Positions 25,070 to 36,734 of a stretch of 64,000 bases of DNA are shown piece after piece. The translations under genes were made by a program, and so were the position numbers. Below the pieces are notes generated by a model. It saw only the letters and a program-made list of their open reading frames with translations. It was not told where the DNA came from and did no database searches. Positions within the stretch are counted from its first letter, which is position 1, and the number at the start of each line of letters is the position of its first letter. This DNA is from Escallonia rubra (Eukaryota; Streptophyta; Magnoliopsida; Escalloniales; Escalloniaceae), in assembly GCA_033065855.1 (NCBI GenBank), contig JAVXUO010001034.1, positions 310,001 through 374,000 on the forward strand. The letters are read 5' to 3'.

Positions 25070-25155
25070 ACTTGGTTGGCTCAATGATAAGAGTTTGGAA
25101 CAAGAGGATTCAATTTGGAGGCTAGAGTTTGGCATCCACTCCATGAGACTTTTTT
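25070..25155 (+). mobile_element. tRNA-like SINE head (in both duplication copies)
   Basis: ggttggctcaatgataagag resembles an RNA polymerase III box A, and aagaggattcaatttggagg, about 25 bp later, resembles a weak box B. A T-rich stretch follows. The same text occurs at about 32974-33060 in copy B. No target duplication was found, so this is only a candidate. Confidence 0.35.
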
Positions 25156-25220
25156 TTGGGGAAGACCATTTTCTTATAACATTTTTTTTAAGTTAAACAT
25201 GAGAATGATAATATTAAAAT

Positions 25221-25991
25221 GGGAGAAAGTAGGTAATAACCTCCTCTACTTTACACGTTGTGCGATTTCCCCTCCTCCACTTCAAAATTAACCACTAAAC
25301 CCCTCCACACTTACAGAAATTGGGCACCTTAGACGAAAACCGTTAAATATAACAGCGCGTTGACTAACGATTTTTTTTTGTAAATGACGTTTTTGCCTAT
25401 TCTGTTAGGGGTAATTAACTAATGACTCATGTACTATATATGGTGTGCGATTTCTCCCCCCCTACTTTAAACATAACCACTAAACCCCCCCCCTTATGAA
25501 AATTGGGCACTTTAGACGGGTCTGTTATGAATATTCGTGAAATGACCAAAATACCCTTATTTCCTTACCCTGTTTAAGTTTAATACCATTCTTTCAACTT
25601 CTTTTTCTCTCCTCTCAGAATTTTTACTCAATCCCGCATACACACCCAGCACGCACGCACGCACACACACACGCACACACATAAAAACATACACACACAT
25701 ACCCTAAACCCACACACATACGTGCACCCACTGTAAACATACACACACCCTGCTTGCATGCGACTGTGGCGGCAACGTCATCGCGAATCTGGTGCAGCCC
25801 CAGCGGAGTGTAGCCAGTCACAGTGGTCATGTGACGCTGTTTGGCGCGATGTTGCAGATTGGGGTGGCACGACGACAGAGGTTAGACCTGCGATTTGGGG
25901 ACGTGGTCGTCGATCTTGGTGGCAGGGATCTGGACGGATGTGCGGCAATCAGACGCCGATAGCCTGTGTCTGTGGGGATTGATGTTACCGG
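25221..25991. mobile_element. Truncated copy of the 33124-34587 MULE
   Basis: The left TIR and the flanking TATTAAAAT (25212-25220) match copy B, but the sequence ends at gatgttaccgg (25991) and continues into unrelated DNA. The right half and the second target-duplication arm are missing. A CA/CG dinucleotide-rich tract lies at about 25640-25740. Confidence 0.85.
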
Positions 25992-26640
25992 CAATCAACT
26001 ATTTTTGGGAAAAATATACATTTGACTGACAACACGTATCTCAACCAATGGGATACTGACTAGCCTAGACTATAAACTTAAAGACGTGCCATCTATGGGC
26101 ACGTCTTTATTATAAGAAAGGAAAAAGTGTAAAGATGTAGGAACATTGAAGAACGTGATCTAACTTTTGCAGCTGCAGGTGTAGTTTCATTGATTGAAAA
26201 ATATTATTCAAAGAGGCCGCATCAATTCGAAAATGTACGACATGATCCAATTATGGCAGCTATAGGTATACTTTCATTAACTGATGAAGGCAATAATCAT
26301 AATTATATATACTACAACTTGCCACAGGTGGAAACTGAAGAACATGATCTAACTGTGGTTTATGCAGGTGTATTTCATTAACGAAAAATATTTTCTTGAA
26401 ATCTGAAAAGAGACCCACTAACCAGAGCAAATTCATGCTACACGGCCAAGAACAAAAACATGAAATCAAGAGGATAGAACATTGTGGAGAACCAGTGGTA
26501 CTCTGAGAAGGAGAGAAAGAAAGAATCACGAACAATGAACACCTTCCCATAGGAGAGAAACACACACGCTGACATCACCAAGTAAGCACACTAAGTACCC
26601 ATATTTGAGGAGCCACACAAGCACCCATTTGCCCATACAA
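25992..26640. other. Spacer with an unrecognised frame
   Basis: Between the two duplication copies. Contains the frame at 26148-26381 listed separately, and a minus-strand shadow frame at 26260-26565. Nothing else was recognised. Confidence 0.3.
26148..26381 (+). other. Short frame with three internal protein repeats, unknown
   Basis: From 26148 the + frame is open to a TAA at 26381. The phrase ERDLTFAAAGVVSLI recurs as RHDPIMAAIGILSL and then EHDLTVVYAGVF, spaced about 29-34 residues apart. The DNA repeats match this (cgtgatctaacttttgcagc, catgatccaattatggcagc, catgatctaactgtggttta). An acceptor-like gatgtag precedes the frame. Repeats kept at both DNA and protein level suggest a former coding exon, possibly transposon-derived. 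The family is unknown. Confidence 0.3.
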
Positions 26641-27584
26641 GCCATGCTTTGCAACCACGAGTAGTGTTAAAGTGAAAACCAAGCTTCAATTGAAATTACA
26701 CAACGCATTTACGAGAAATCATTGTTGAAAAAAGCGATTTCCATAGAAGCCGTGGTTTTCAGCCACAATTTTAATTGAAGTAAAAACCAAGATTCACTTG
26801 AAATTGCACAACGTTTTTAACAGAAATCGTCGTGGTTTCCAACGACGAACGTTTGGAACGAAAAACGTGTTCGCTGGACACGAAACACGTTTTCTGTTCA
26901 TTCAACCAGCAACAGCAAAATGTAAATCGTGACGAGAAAACGTGGTTCAAAATCACGATTTACAAGAAAACGTGGTTCAAAACCACGATTTATAAGAAAA
27001 CGTGTTTTGAAACCCCGTTTTATATGAAAACGTATTTTGAAACCACGTTTTAGTACAAATCGTGGTTTTGAACCACGTTTTTACATAAATCGTGTTTTTG
27101 AACCACGTTTTCTTGTAAATCGTGATTTTGAACCACGTTTTATTCAGAAAATAGGAAACACGTATGCAAGGAGACATTGCTTTTGCTAATTCGAATTGAA
27201 GGGTGATATAAAATCGGTCTATTTCTGGCATCATATCCATAGTTAGCACATTCATCATAGTTAGCAGTTCCAGCTCCGTATCAAGGTCACGATCGATATC
27301 GTCACTATCATCAATAAGAAAACCTTTAGGCTTGTTCTCTCAAGTCGTGGTTTGCAACCACGTTTTAGTTCAAGTCAGTTTTACAATTCGACTGAAATGT
27401 TTTTTATGAAAGGCTTTTTCCGCTTTAAGTCGTTGTTTACAATCACAACTTCTTTGTTGAAATGAAAACAAAGACAGCTGCATCACAATATGTGCATATT
27501 TTGTATGGTGGTCTGAATCCCTTTGGCTTGTTTACATAACCTGCATGTGCATGGCTCAAGAAAGTTGATTAAGTTTCATTATCT

Positions 27585-27827
27585 TCATAGCATGATTGTA
27601 CACCAATAGAAAGATTTGTGAGGAAAACAAATTATCATTGCCACAAGGTTTTTGCAAGCATCCCGAACCAATCCCCTCAATAGCTCATTAAAAAACCAAA
27701 GAGAAAAAGAAAAAGATGCATTACCTAATTGGACAACACCAGTACGATTAGGTATTGATGAGTCACTAACAATAGTTATGTTAGTTTTTGTTTTAAACCA
27801 ACATAATGGAAACATCAGAATCAACAC
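27585..27827 (-). other. Minus-strand coding-like fragment with a donor site
   Basis: The frame contains TNITIVSDSSIPNRTGVV and QLG, immediately followed by gtaatg in an exon-end context (CAATTAG|gtaatg, boundary near 27726). The stretch before the donor looks like a real protein segment; what follows looks like intron. The family is not recognised. It may be a captured gene piece. Confidence 0.3.
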
Positions 27828-27998
27828 AATTTAATAGGTTCATATAAAACTCTCAAACTAATGTGGATCATCCATGGAAATGAGATTCATTTATGCATAC
27901 CTTTGGTTTTTGTGCATTTATTGTAACTCAAAAGATGATAGTTTCCTAAATATTGTAAGAGTCTAATCAAGTCGAAAGCATGTAACTTGAATTAAAAA

Positions 27999-28230
27999 AT
28001 TGAAGTGAATGGACAAAAACACTACATGTATGTCTCTTATGCTTTAGAGCAGTATAACAATGTCTTCTTGCATCTTTAGACTTCCACATTTGTTCTAACA
28101 AAGAAATGTCTTCCATAAAAACTGAATTGAATAGATGAAAACACTTTTTGTATGTGTCTCATGCTTAAGAACATTATAATGATGTTTTCTTGCATCTTTA
28201 GACTTCCATCTTTGTTCTAATAAACAAATG
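27999..28230 (-). repeat. Tandem duplication of about 122 bp with coding-like frame
   Basis: Two units (about 27999-28108 and 28122-28230) repeat with a 122-bp shift, seen at tcttgcatcttta (28066 and 28188). On the minus strand both keep the same open frame: SLLEQMWKSKDARRHCYTAL in one and CLLEQRWKSKDARKHHYNVL in the other. Conservation of frame and of many residues suggests former coding sequence. The protein family is not recognised. Confidence 0.55.
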
Positions 28231-29286
28231 TTAACATACACATGTTGCCAATGACTAATATAAGCTGGTCCATATGCTATTGACTGACATTGCATATAAC
28301 TTGAACATATTCATTTCCCATGAATGGTAGAAGCATCTACCTCTATTTTTTAACATATACATCCGGGGGATTACAACCAATAACTAACAAATGGATATTC
28401 TCAATATGGAAGTACATAGCTAGAATTATGATTAGTCCCTGATCAATCAAAAGTATACATGTGTTGTACACTTTCCACTTGATGCTGCCTCTTTGTATTT
28501 TCACCAAAATTATCTACTGCCATTCAGATTTTAAGAAGTGCAATTTTTGTCATTCTGCTTTTTCCTATTCTCTTTGCTTTTGCGTTTAAAAAATGTGAGT
28601 TCTTCACACTTTTGGTGCATCGGGTGTAAGTCATGTTTTAGGTATATGCGGCACAGAGGGATTCTACGCGAAGGAAGAATGTAGATGGTGCAGGTGGGGT
28701 GAGGTGATGAAATGCAGGCTACTAATGACCTTTTTCTATGGGAGTCTTACTACTTGAACGAAAATCGTGGTTAGAAACCACGACTTCATTTGAAATCGTG
28801 TTACCAAACAACGACTTCCATTAAAATCGTGGTTAAGAACCACGTTTTTAAATAAAAATGTGTTCTTCAAACACGATTTCTTCACAGCTGGTTTGATAGA
28901 AAATCGTGATTAGTAACCACGTCTTCATTGGAAAACGTATTTAGAAACCACGATTTTTATTAAAGCGTAATTTATATTATTCAACTTTTGTGGTGCCAAA
29001 AGGTCTTTATTTATTCGGAAGACGCATTTTAAAAATGCGATTTTTAATTTCCTAACAGAATATATTTTTGTTTCCAATTTTCTCTTTCAATTTTGTTTAA
29101 ATTAGAAAAATAAAATGGGAAAAATATATAGAAAAAGAAAACGCCTTTGTAAACCACATTTTCTAGGATAAGGCGCGGTTTGCAACCGCGATTTCCCAGA
29201 ATGTGGTATGCGGGTAAATAAGTTTGAAAATGGGGTAAACGGGTTATTAAGTTTTTAATTTATATTATTTAGGGAAAAAAACTCCC

Positions 29287-29440
29287 TATGCAACGTCTGA
29301 CGATTAACAAAAAAGGAATATGCACAATAATAATTCGACACCTATGCAACATCTCATTAATTCATTTGTACCTTTTGATAAGAACTTTGACACCGCTGAT
29401 GGGGCTTTCTTTTCCGGTACATAAAAGTTAGGGTCTCACG
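29287..29440 (+). repeat. 155-bp direct repeat, first copy
   Basis: The text from tatgcaacgtctgacgatta to gttagggtctcac recurs at about 30358-30520 with few changes. This copy abuts the left edge of duplication copy B. Confidence 0.8.
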
Positions 29441-30357
29441 TTACTTATAAATGAATTTTGAAAAGGGTTTATATTTAAGTTGAAAGATGCTTTTAGAATA
29501 TACTCGGTAGTATGACTAGACTGTGTTAGTTCCCTTGCTACTCGCTTGTGGGTGCGTGAGTTTTGATGCGTTATTAGGCGCACTAAGTTGGGATAGCAAA
29601 AAAACGTGATTTATTTTTTGAAAAATTATTTTCTCTTATTTCGGAAAGTTAAATTTACTAAAAAGGTGTGATTTATTAATTAAATTTAAAATTTGAGATA
29701 TTTGAAATAAATTTCTGGCAGTTATGTTTTCACTGTCTCCCTTGTTTTTCTCTGCGTCTGTCCAGAGACATCCTTTCAGGTTTTATAAATGTAGGATTTT
29801 TTTTTTCAATAATACTTACAATCTTAAAAACCTTTCCTTTGTGTAAAATTAATTCTATAGCTAAAACTTGTATTATTTCAAAATAAAATTTTAAATTTAC
29901 TGTTTACAGTGTCTCAAAGTCTTTATGTGTGATTTCGCTTCTAATTGTACGTGTATCTCTGACACCACAGATTTCTTTTCATCTGTTCCCATCGTTACAC
30001 TTCATGCACGCTGACGTTTCTTCTCTTGTATAGGCATCTATCAGGTAGGCCTGGACCTATATAAGATTCAATCTTCTTGTAACGTCTTTTTGCTCTGCCA
30101 TTGGGATTTTGAAGACACCAATTATAGTTTGACGTGGTTTTGATATTGCACGTGCTTGCTATGGGCCCAGAAACTGGTTTATCTCTCTCTCCATGGTCAA
30201 TTTGAATGTTCAGGTTTAAGGTGCTGAAGTTGGCTATAAGGAATGGGCAATCACTAAGAGCTTGGAAAGAAGAAGTTTCCTCATATTAGAGTCTGCCCTT
30301 GACGAGAGACAAAGCCATGACGGGACAGCAGTGCCATGTCTGTGACATTTAAGTGAT

Positions 30358-30520
30358 ATGCCTATGCAACGTCGTCTTACGATTAGCAAGAACGGAATAT
30401 GCACAATAATAATTCGACACCTATGCAACATCTCATTAATTCATCTGTACCTTTTGATAAGAACTTTGACACTGCTGATGATGGGGCTTTCTTTACCAGT
30501 ACCTAAAAGTTAGGGCCTCA
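30358..30520 (+). repeat. 155-bp direct repeat, second copy
   Basis: This is a near-identical copy of 29287-29440, about 1.07 kb downstream and inside the copy-B-only segment. Confidence 0.8.
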
Positions 30521-31135
30521 CCTTGGTCCACCATGTAGAGAAAAGTGGCCCGTCTTTCCGTTACAAACTCGTAAGTACCACTCTACAAAGTAAGAGTATC
30601 TCCATGTCAACGGATGAGAAAGAATCAGACGCATATACTCCGTTTGACGGTAAACCACAGCCATGCCTCCGGACCAGCTGGTTGCATCATAAAGGTAATA
30701 CAGCCATCCTCTAATTTGTGTTGGATATTGCACGAATACACGGATAGGAAAGGATACCGAACTCTAGCTAGGGTTGGATTAGGCATCTTAATTGACATGG
30801 TATATTAATGCCTCACATTAACTTGTCTCCTAAATGAGTTTGCCGTTACATGTGACCTGGGTTTTGCGTATAGAAAGGCAATGAAGCAGCATAGCTATAG
30901 CTTACACCTACGCTGTTGCTGTTGAATTTCATCACAGCATTAGCTTAAGGGTCATCGGTATTTATTATATTCCAACTTACCGACGTAGCTCATTTCTTTT
31001 TTTTTTTGGGTCATTCATTTTTCATCAAAAGTAAACTTGGTAGAGAGAGTTTTGTCGTTCATGTGGTCCTGCCCAACTCGAACCCGGATTAATTAGTCGG
31101 CTCCTAATGTGGTATCTGGATACTTGATGGTCTTA

Positions 31136-31140
<5 letters not shown>

Positions 31141-31177
<37 letters not shown>
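31141..31177. repeat. (TA)n microsatellite
   Basis: An uninterrupted run of about 18 TA dinucleotides. Confidence 0.95.
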
Positions 31178-31180
<3 letters not shown>

Positions 31181-33123
31181 ACAACACTTTTTTAAAGTTA
31201 ATAGAATGTGAATACGTGCAATACATGTCGCTACGAGTTTTTAGAAGCAATTCTTGTGGTAACACTTTGGTGATAATTGCATCATTAATTTTAATCATTT
31301 GCCGTTGGAGCAGCGATTAACAGAAAAATTGCCCATAAAACAAATGTGAATTAATAATTATTGTCTTATCATTGGGCTGTACAAAGAAGGCATATTCGTA
31401 ACTCAATTATATCTACTAGACTATATCGGTCATAATGTTAAGCTTCGTGTCGGTTACAATAGGGTAATAAAAGTACATGAAAACCTTGAAATAGTGAGAC
31501 ATGACAAAAGAAGTTTGTCCCATGCATGAGTCGTGTAAATAACAGATCCTGCAAGAGCTTTCCCTGCCGGAGTCGTCGTGCTTGTCTGCGTTGCCACTGG
31601 TTGGAGGGTTTAATTTCACCAGCAAGTGGGTATACTAATAACACGTGTTTGATGGGTGTGAATTCTTGTAGGTCGGCCACTGCTACAAGATGTTAGTCAA
31701 AACTCAAAAGGCCGGGGTGCGTGTTTTGAAGATGAACTGCATACGATTTTCCCTAGTGGTGCTGAAAGCATGGATCAAAAAGTAAAGTAACAGCTGAAAC
31801 GTTGAAAAGCCATGCGATCAAAATAGATGATAGAGATTGGAGCCTAAAATAGGGTGTTGTTCTAATTGAAAAATGATAGAGATTGGAGCCTTAATTTCAA
31901 AAGTTTGCCCTCTAGATAATGTAACTGCGACGGTTTAAGGTGAAAATGATTTTTTTCATTAACTTATTGTTGTCATAAAACTTTTTATTGACATAGATTG
32001 ATTTTTTTTTATTTTTTTGGTCACCGTGACCTCCACCGTAAAATGGACCCAAGAGAAGTCCAAGTGTGACAAAGTAGAGCAATTATAACCACATCTTGCT
32101 CTTTACAAATACGTGGGTGTGAATTTGAAGAAATGTAACATGCTACTCTTCTTAAATTGCGATAAGTTCGATCTACAATTTTCTCAACTTCACAAAAACA
32201 CGGTTTGAATGCAGGAGTTCATGTTCAAGCATAGGTCTACTCATGAAATCGCCAATTCAGTGAAGTGACTCGCTCGTTGACGGTCGGAAAGGCTTTTCTG
32301 GAGTCAATGCTTGTATTTCCCCTTGATTATTGCTCTTTTTTCCTCCTTCAACATGAGAGATATTAAACTCTACATTGGGTATAAAATTTTCCGTCAGGTA
32401 TAGAAGTCCACATCAGCTAAGTAATAAATCATATCTAAATGTGTAAGCCTTGTACGCCTATCTCTTCGTTGTTAATTAATTTTGAGTTGGACTTGGACCC
32501 TATACTTTAACAGGTATGCTCTAAAAACTCAAGCTTTTAAAAAATGGATTCAATAATGTTATCATATTTAACACTCCCCCTCACGTTGCGTTATACTAAA
32601 ATGGGACCAAATATACAAGCGATTGCGAAAAGAATCGAAGTCAAGACCTTTCCAAACCAAAACTCTGATACGATGTTAAGGTTTATGTTCCAGCTCAAAA
32701 CTAATTGGTAATGAGAGGAGAGGTCTACAAGACTTATATATTGAATAATTATTAATTAATTACACGATGTGAGATATTATACCCGATGTAAAATTTATAT
32801 CTCTGATACCATGATTAATGTCACTATATTTGTATTAGGCAGAAGCAACAGACTGACTTTTAGCAACATAAAAGATGTGTTGAAATAGTCGCAGAGGGTG
32901 AGAAGACAGACCCATTGCAATTAATTATCTATCTCCTATTTAAGAAACAATTTTGTACATGTGAATGCTAGAACTTGGTTGGCTCAATGATAAGAGTTTG
33001 GAACAAGAGGATTCAATTTGGAGGCTAGAGTTTGGCATCCACTCCATGAGACTTTTTTTTGGGGAAGACCATTTTATTATAACATTTTTTTAAAGTTAAA
33101 CATGAGAATGATAATATTAAAAT

Positions 33124-34587
33124 GGGGGAAAGTAGGGAATGACCCCCTCTACTTTACACGTTGTGCGATTTCCCCTCCTCCATTTCAAAGTTAACCACTA
33201 AACCCCCACACTTACAGAAATTGGGCACCTCAGACGGAAACCGTTAAATATAAGAGCGCGTGATCAACACGCGCGTTGACTAACGATTTTTTTTGTAAAT
33301 GACGTTTTTGCCTATTCTGTTAGGGGTAATTAACTAATGACCCCTGTACTATATATGGTGTGCGATTTCTCCCCCCCTACTTTAAACATAACCACTAAAC
33401 CCCCCCCCCCCCACACTTACGAAAATTGGGCACTTTAGACGGGTCTGTTATGAATATTCATGAAATGACCAAAATACCCTTATTTCCTTACCCTTTTTAA
33501 GTTTAATACCATTCTTTCAACTTCTTTTTTTCTCCTCTCAGAATTTTTTACTCAATCCCGCATACACACCCAGCACGCACGCACGCACACACACATACCC
33601 TAAACCCACACACAGACGTACACCCACTGTAAACATACACACACCCTGCTCGCATGCGACTGTGGCGGCAACGTCATCGCGAATCTGGTGCAGCCCCAAC
33701 GGCGTGTAGCCAGTCACAGTGGTCATGTGACGCTGTTTGGCGCGATGTTGCGGATTGGGGTGGCACGATGACGGAGGTTAGACCTGCGATTTGGGGACGT
33801 GGTCGTCGATCTTGGTGGCAGGGATCTGGACGGATGTGCGGCAATCAGACGCCGATAGCCTGTGTCTGTGGGGATTGATGTTACCGGTGTTGATTGCGCC
33901 GGTCGGTTGTTGGCCGATCAAGAAGCCCCACTGGCTTGTAGACGCAATGCAGTGGGAAATGGCAGCGAGGAGGCAACTCAATACGATGTGTAGTCGGACA
34001 GTATAAAGTTGGGGGAGTTGGCCGGAGTGGTGGTTACTGTGACGCTGATCATGGTAGTTGTTGTGTCGGTGATATACCAACGGCAATCGTGGTTCCTTTT
34101 TTTTTGTAACTCCCTAGTGGTCGGAGAAAAAGACCAGTGGTTGTGCTCAGTGAATCACCAATTGTAGCGGGGTTGACTAGAGGATGAGGTGCAGATTGCG
34201 GTAATCCCTTGTTTGAGGTGAATCTGGTAGCGCAGAATAGGGTGGGGGACTGGTCTGACGGGTGTGGGGGGAAGGAAAGAGGGGCAAAATTGTAATTTAA
34301 ATTTAACGGTTTTCATCTAAGGTGCCCAATTTCTAAGTGTAAGGGAGTTTAGTGGTTAATTTTGAAGTTGAGGGGGGGAAATTGCACACCGTGTATAATA
34401 CAGGGGGTCATTAGCTAATAAAGAAATAAGGGTATTTTGGTAATTTCATGCTATTCATAACGGACCCGTCTAAGGTGCCTATTTTCTGTAACTGGGGGGG
34501 GGGGGGGGGTTTAGTGCTTAAATTTGAAGTAGAGGGGGGCAAATCTCACAACGTATAAAGTAGAGGGGGTCATTCCTTACTTTCCCC
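33124..34587. mobile_element. Mutator-like element, 1464 bp, with doubled TIRs
   Basis: The ends are inverted (GGGGGAAAGTAGGGAATGAC on the left; GGGGAAAGTAAGGAATGACC as the complement of the right). They are bounded by a perfect 9-bp duplication TATTAAAAT (33115-33123 and 34588-34596). Each end carries two tandem versions of the same phrase (tacttta..., accactaaaccccc, attgggcacctt), at about 33124-33250 and 33310-33470 on the left and mirrored at about 34290-34430 and 34440-34587 on the right. G/C runs mark the phrases. The middle is GC-rich with a CA microsatellite and no transposase. Confidence 0.92.
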
Positions 34588-34596
34588 TATTAAAAT

Positions 34597-35719
34597 GCAA
34601 ACAAAGTTACAAGAGCAGCAAAGCTACTTTCGTGGTGCACCACATGAAAATTCGTCTTCTTTGTTATATGAGTAGCTAGGCTACTTTCTAAGAAGACCAA
34701 ATAAAATACTACAACTATATCAAAATTAAAACAAATACAAGTCTATGAGCCTAACTCCTAATTGTACTAAAACCAAGCATGAGCAGAACTCCAAAGCAGC
34801 TTCAGCAACGAATTGGAATTGTTTGGCTGCCTAGCAAGGAAATGAGCATGCTTCTTTTGTTTTCCTTGACTTTTTCATTAGAGTAATATAAGTAACATCA
34901 AGAAACTCACCTTGATGGATCTGATATTCAGGTTTTTTTTTTATTTGAGAAAAAAGTCTAATCTAAAACCTCCCTCTAAAGTAAAAAAAAGAGCCTAGTT
35001 TCTCTGCCCAGCACTAGCTTCTTTGTCCAACACCCACTTCCTGGACTCCAAGATATCTTCTCAAGACCCACTCTCCAGATGAAGTCGTGAGATCCACTTC
35101 CGTTATTGTCAACCAGCGACTGAACCACTGCAAACCCGGTTGTGAAAACTCTGGCTAAGACTAGAAAAAATTTCGGCTAAGCCACCACCTCAACCTCGAT
35201 CACAAGCATATGGCCAAAGCAATAAGGAAAAAAAAAAAAAAAACCTCTTCAAAGATTCAAAATCTGAAAATAATCCAAGGGAGTAAAACTAATACAATTT
35301 TTTTTAAAAAGTCATAACTTGATATAATTCAAATATAAACTCCCAATTAGTAGGGAGCACTAGGCATTCCCATGACTGGGTCAACTACTATTTATTGAGC
35401 AAACTAGGGTTTTTAAATGATTCTAACATGATCCTCACAATAAGGCCAGAGCCCAACCATGACTCATAATTCTATTAGGGTTCCACATCCATGCCTATAC
35501 AAAGGGCGCCTCCCCCGGGTATGTAGACACTTTATACACACAAACACCGTCTTTCATGCTTTTTCACTCTTCTAAAATAGGGTTCTGGAACATAATTTTA
35601 GCAGTAACATAACTCATAGCTGAACATTTTGAGATATTGTTAATACTGAGAGTTCAAAGGTTAGGCAGCTCCAGCAAAGGGTAATAATCAAAGATCTCCG
35701 GTCCGCTCTAAAGAACCCC
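34597..35719. other. Spacer between two MULEs, no gene recognised
   Basis: AT-rich, with A and T runs near 35225 and 35300. No frame or splice structure is convincing. Confidence 0.3.
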
Positions 35720-35893
35720 TTTTATCATGGGTAAATTACACAAAATTCTCCTGAGGTTTGCCCTAATTACACTCAGCTCCTACTAACTATGATAATTACA
35801 CTCCACTCCCTGAGGTTTGTATCTGCATTACACATAACTACACACTTTTAACGGCAAACCCAACTCCGTTTCAAGATTCCCTGATACACTACT

Positions 35894-36133
35894 TTATGCA
35901 ATTTTCATACTGATGCCAAGGAAAGTGGGTTCGTACTTACGTGGAGGTGCCACAAAGGCTGCAGTCCGTGTCAGCTTCCAAGTATGCAAAGTGAGAGACA
36001 GCAAGGACGGAGTAAGGGCTGAGAGCAAGGCTTCCCAGACAGGCCGTGAGGAATGGCAGTGCTGCGAAGGCAAGGCTAAGACGAACAGGGCCGGCAGTCG
36101 ATAGTCCAAGTCAGGGTCCGAGTCGAGGTCCAA
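35894..36133 (-). other. GC-rich segment of unknown origin inside the Pack-MULE
   Basis: It is open on both strands (79 codons on -, 63 on +). The + frame contains GGATKAAVRVSFQVCKVRDS and the - frame LLSALTPSLLSLTLHTWK. Neither is recognised. It lies directly against the LTR-like end and could be another captured piece or part of the retroelement. Confidence 0.25.
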
Positions 36134-36734
36134 TGTTACGATCTTAAGCTATGTCCAATTTTATGTTTCTCTCTCTAGAATCCAAGAGCTCTCCAATTCT
36201 AGAGTGAGAAAGTGATTTTTGTGAGAATGAAGAAGAAGTCCTTTTTTTGAGTCATAAAGTTCACTATTTATAGGAAACAGTGTGCTTATGTCATAAAGTG
36301 CCACATGTCGTCCCCTGGGAGTGACACGTCACCAGGGGGACCCAAAATACCGGTTCTCCGTTGGACTGCCGGTTCCCAAATTCGCGTTGCCTGCCTCGCA
36401 CAGCGTTGCTCTGCCTGTCTGAGAAGACTGACCATACCATGACGGCATGGTCAGAGTAAACCCGTTGCCCCAGCCACCAATCCAAGCCCTTACTGAATCC
36501 CACGAGGTGCGTCAAGAGACGCGCAGAGAACCTGACAGTGGTGAGGGTTACCCCTATAGCCAACTGCCAGGCGGACTAGGCGCGATGCCCTCCAAGGACC
36601 TGCTCCCGTCCCGGAGTGACCCGGGGGTCATTGCCCTGGTGGTGTCGACGATCAATGGTAACATGAGCGGACAGGGTCACAGCTCAGTGCTCCGAGTCCG
36701 TGGCGAGGGGTCCTCGTACCTGAGCCCCCTGTGA

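Larger units (their letters stand above)
21935..25991 (+). repeat. Segmental duplication, copy A
   Basis: This is a direct, highly similar copy of 29436-33887. The shared 5' block (21935-22367) is followed by a 90-bp local spacer, then shared text from 22457. That text is interrupted by a MULE at 22589-23553 and resumes at 23554. Homology stops abruptly at 25991 inside a truncated MULE. A short minus-strand frame beginning MADLQEFTPIKHVLL occurs in both copies (23747 and 31680) but is broken differently in each. It shows a CRIC motif but no full RING and I assign no function. Confidence 0.9.
26640..29205. repeat. Cluster of CGTGGTT...AACCACG quasi-palindromes
   Basis: About 20 short inverted repeats with the core aaaCGTGGTTnnnnAACCACGttt are strewn through 2.5 kb. 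A dense tandem run lies at about 26930-27145 with units of about 31-33 bp, and a second at about 28755-28965. Single copies lie near 26650, 26750, 26830, 27345, 27430 and 29150 (there as GCGCGGTTTGCAACCGCG). Neighbouring units vary at the same arm positions, and changes in one arm are often matched in the other. The function is unknown; they may be transposon sub-terminal repeats. Confidence 0.8.
29867..31408. other. 1.54-kb segment present only in copy B
   Basis: Copy A has 90 bp at this place. The segment holds the second 155-bp repeat, a T-run, a (TA)n microsatellite and a tRNA-B-box-like text (ctcgaacccgg near 31079). The short frames at 30234-30808 are unrecognised. Confidence 0.6.
29436..33887 (+). 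repeat. Segmental duplication, copy B
   Basis: This is the direct copy of 21935-25991. Block 29436-29866 pairs with 21935-22367. Then 1.54 kb is present only here (29867-31408). Pairing resumes at about 31409 with 22457 and runs to 33887. Copy B lacks 56 bp found in copy A (after 31599) and has no MULE at the 31536 site. Most aligned stretches differ only at scattered bases. Confidence 0.9.

Noticed and set aside
26930..27145. CRISPR-like array of palindromic repeats
   Set aside because: The units are imperfect, the spacers are tiny and AT-rich, and the DNA is plant nuclear; there are no cas genes.
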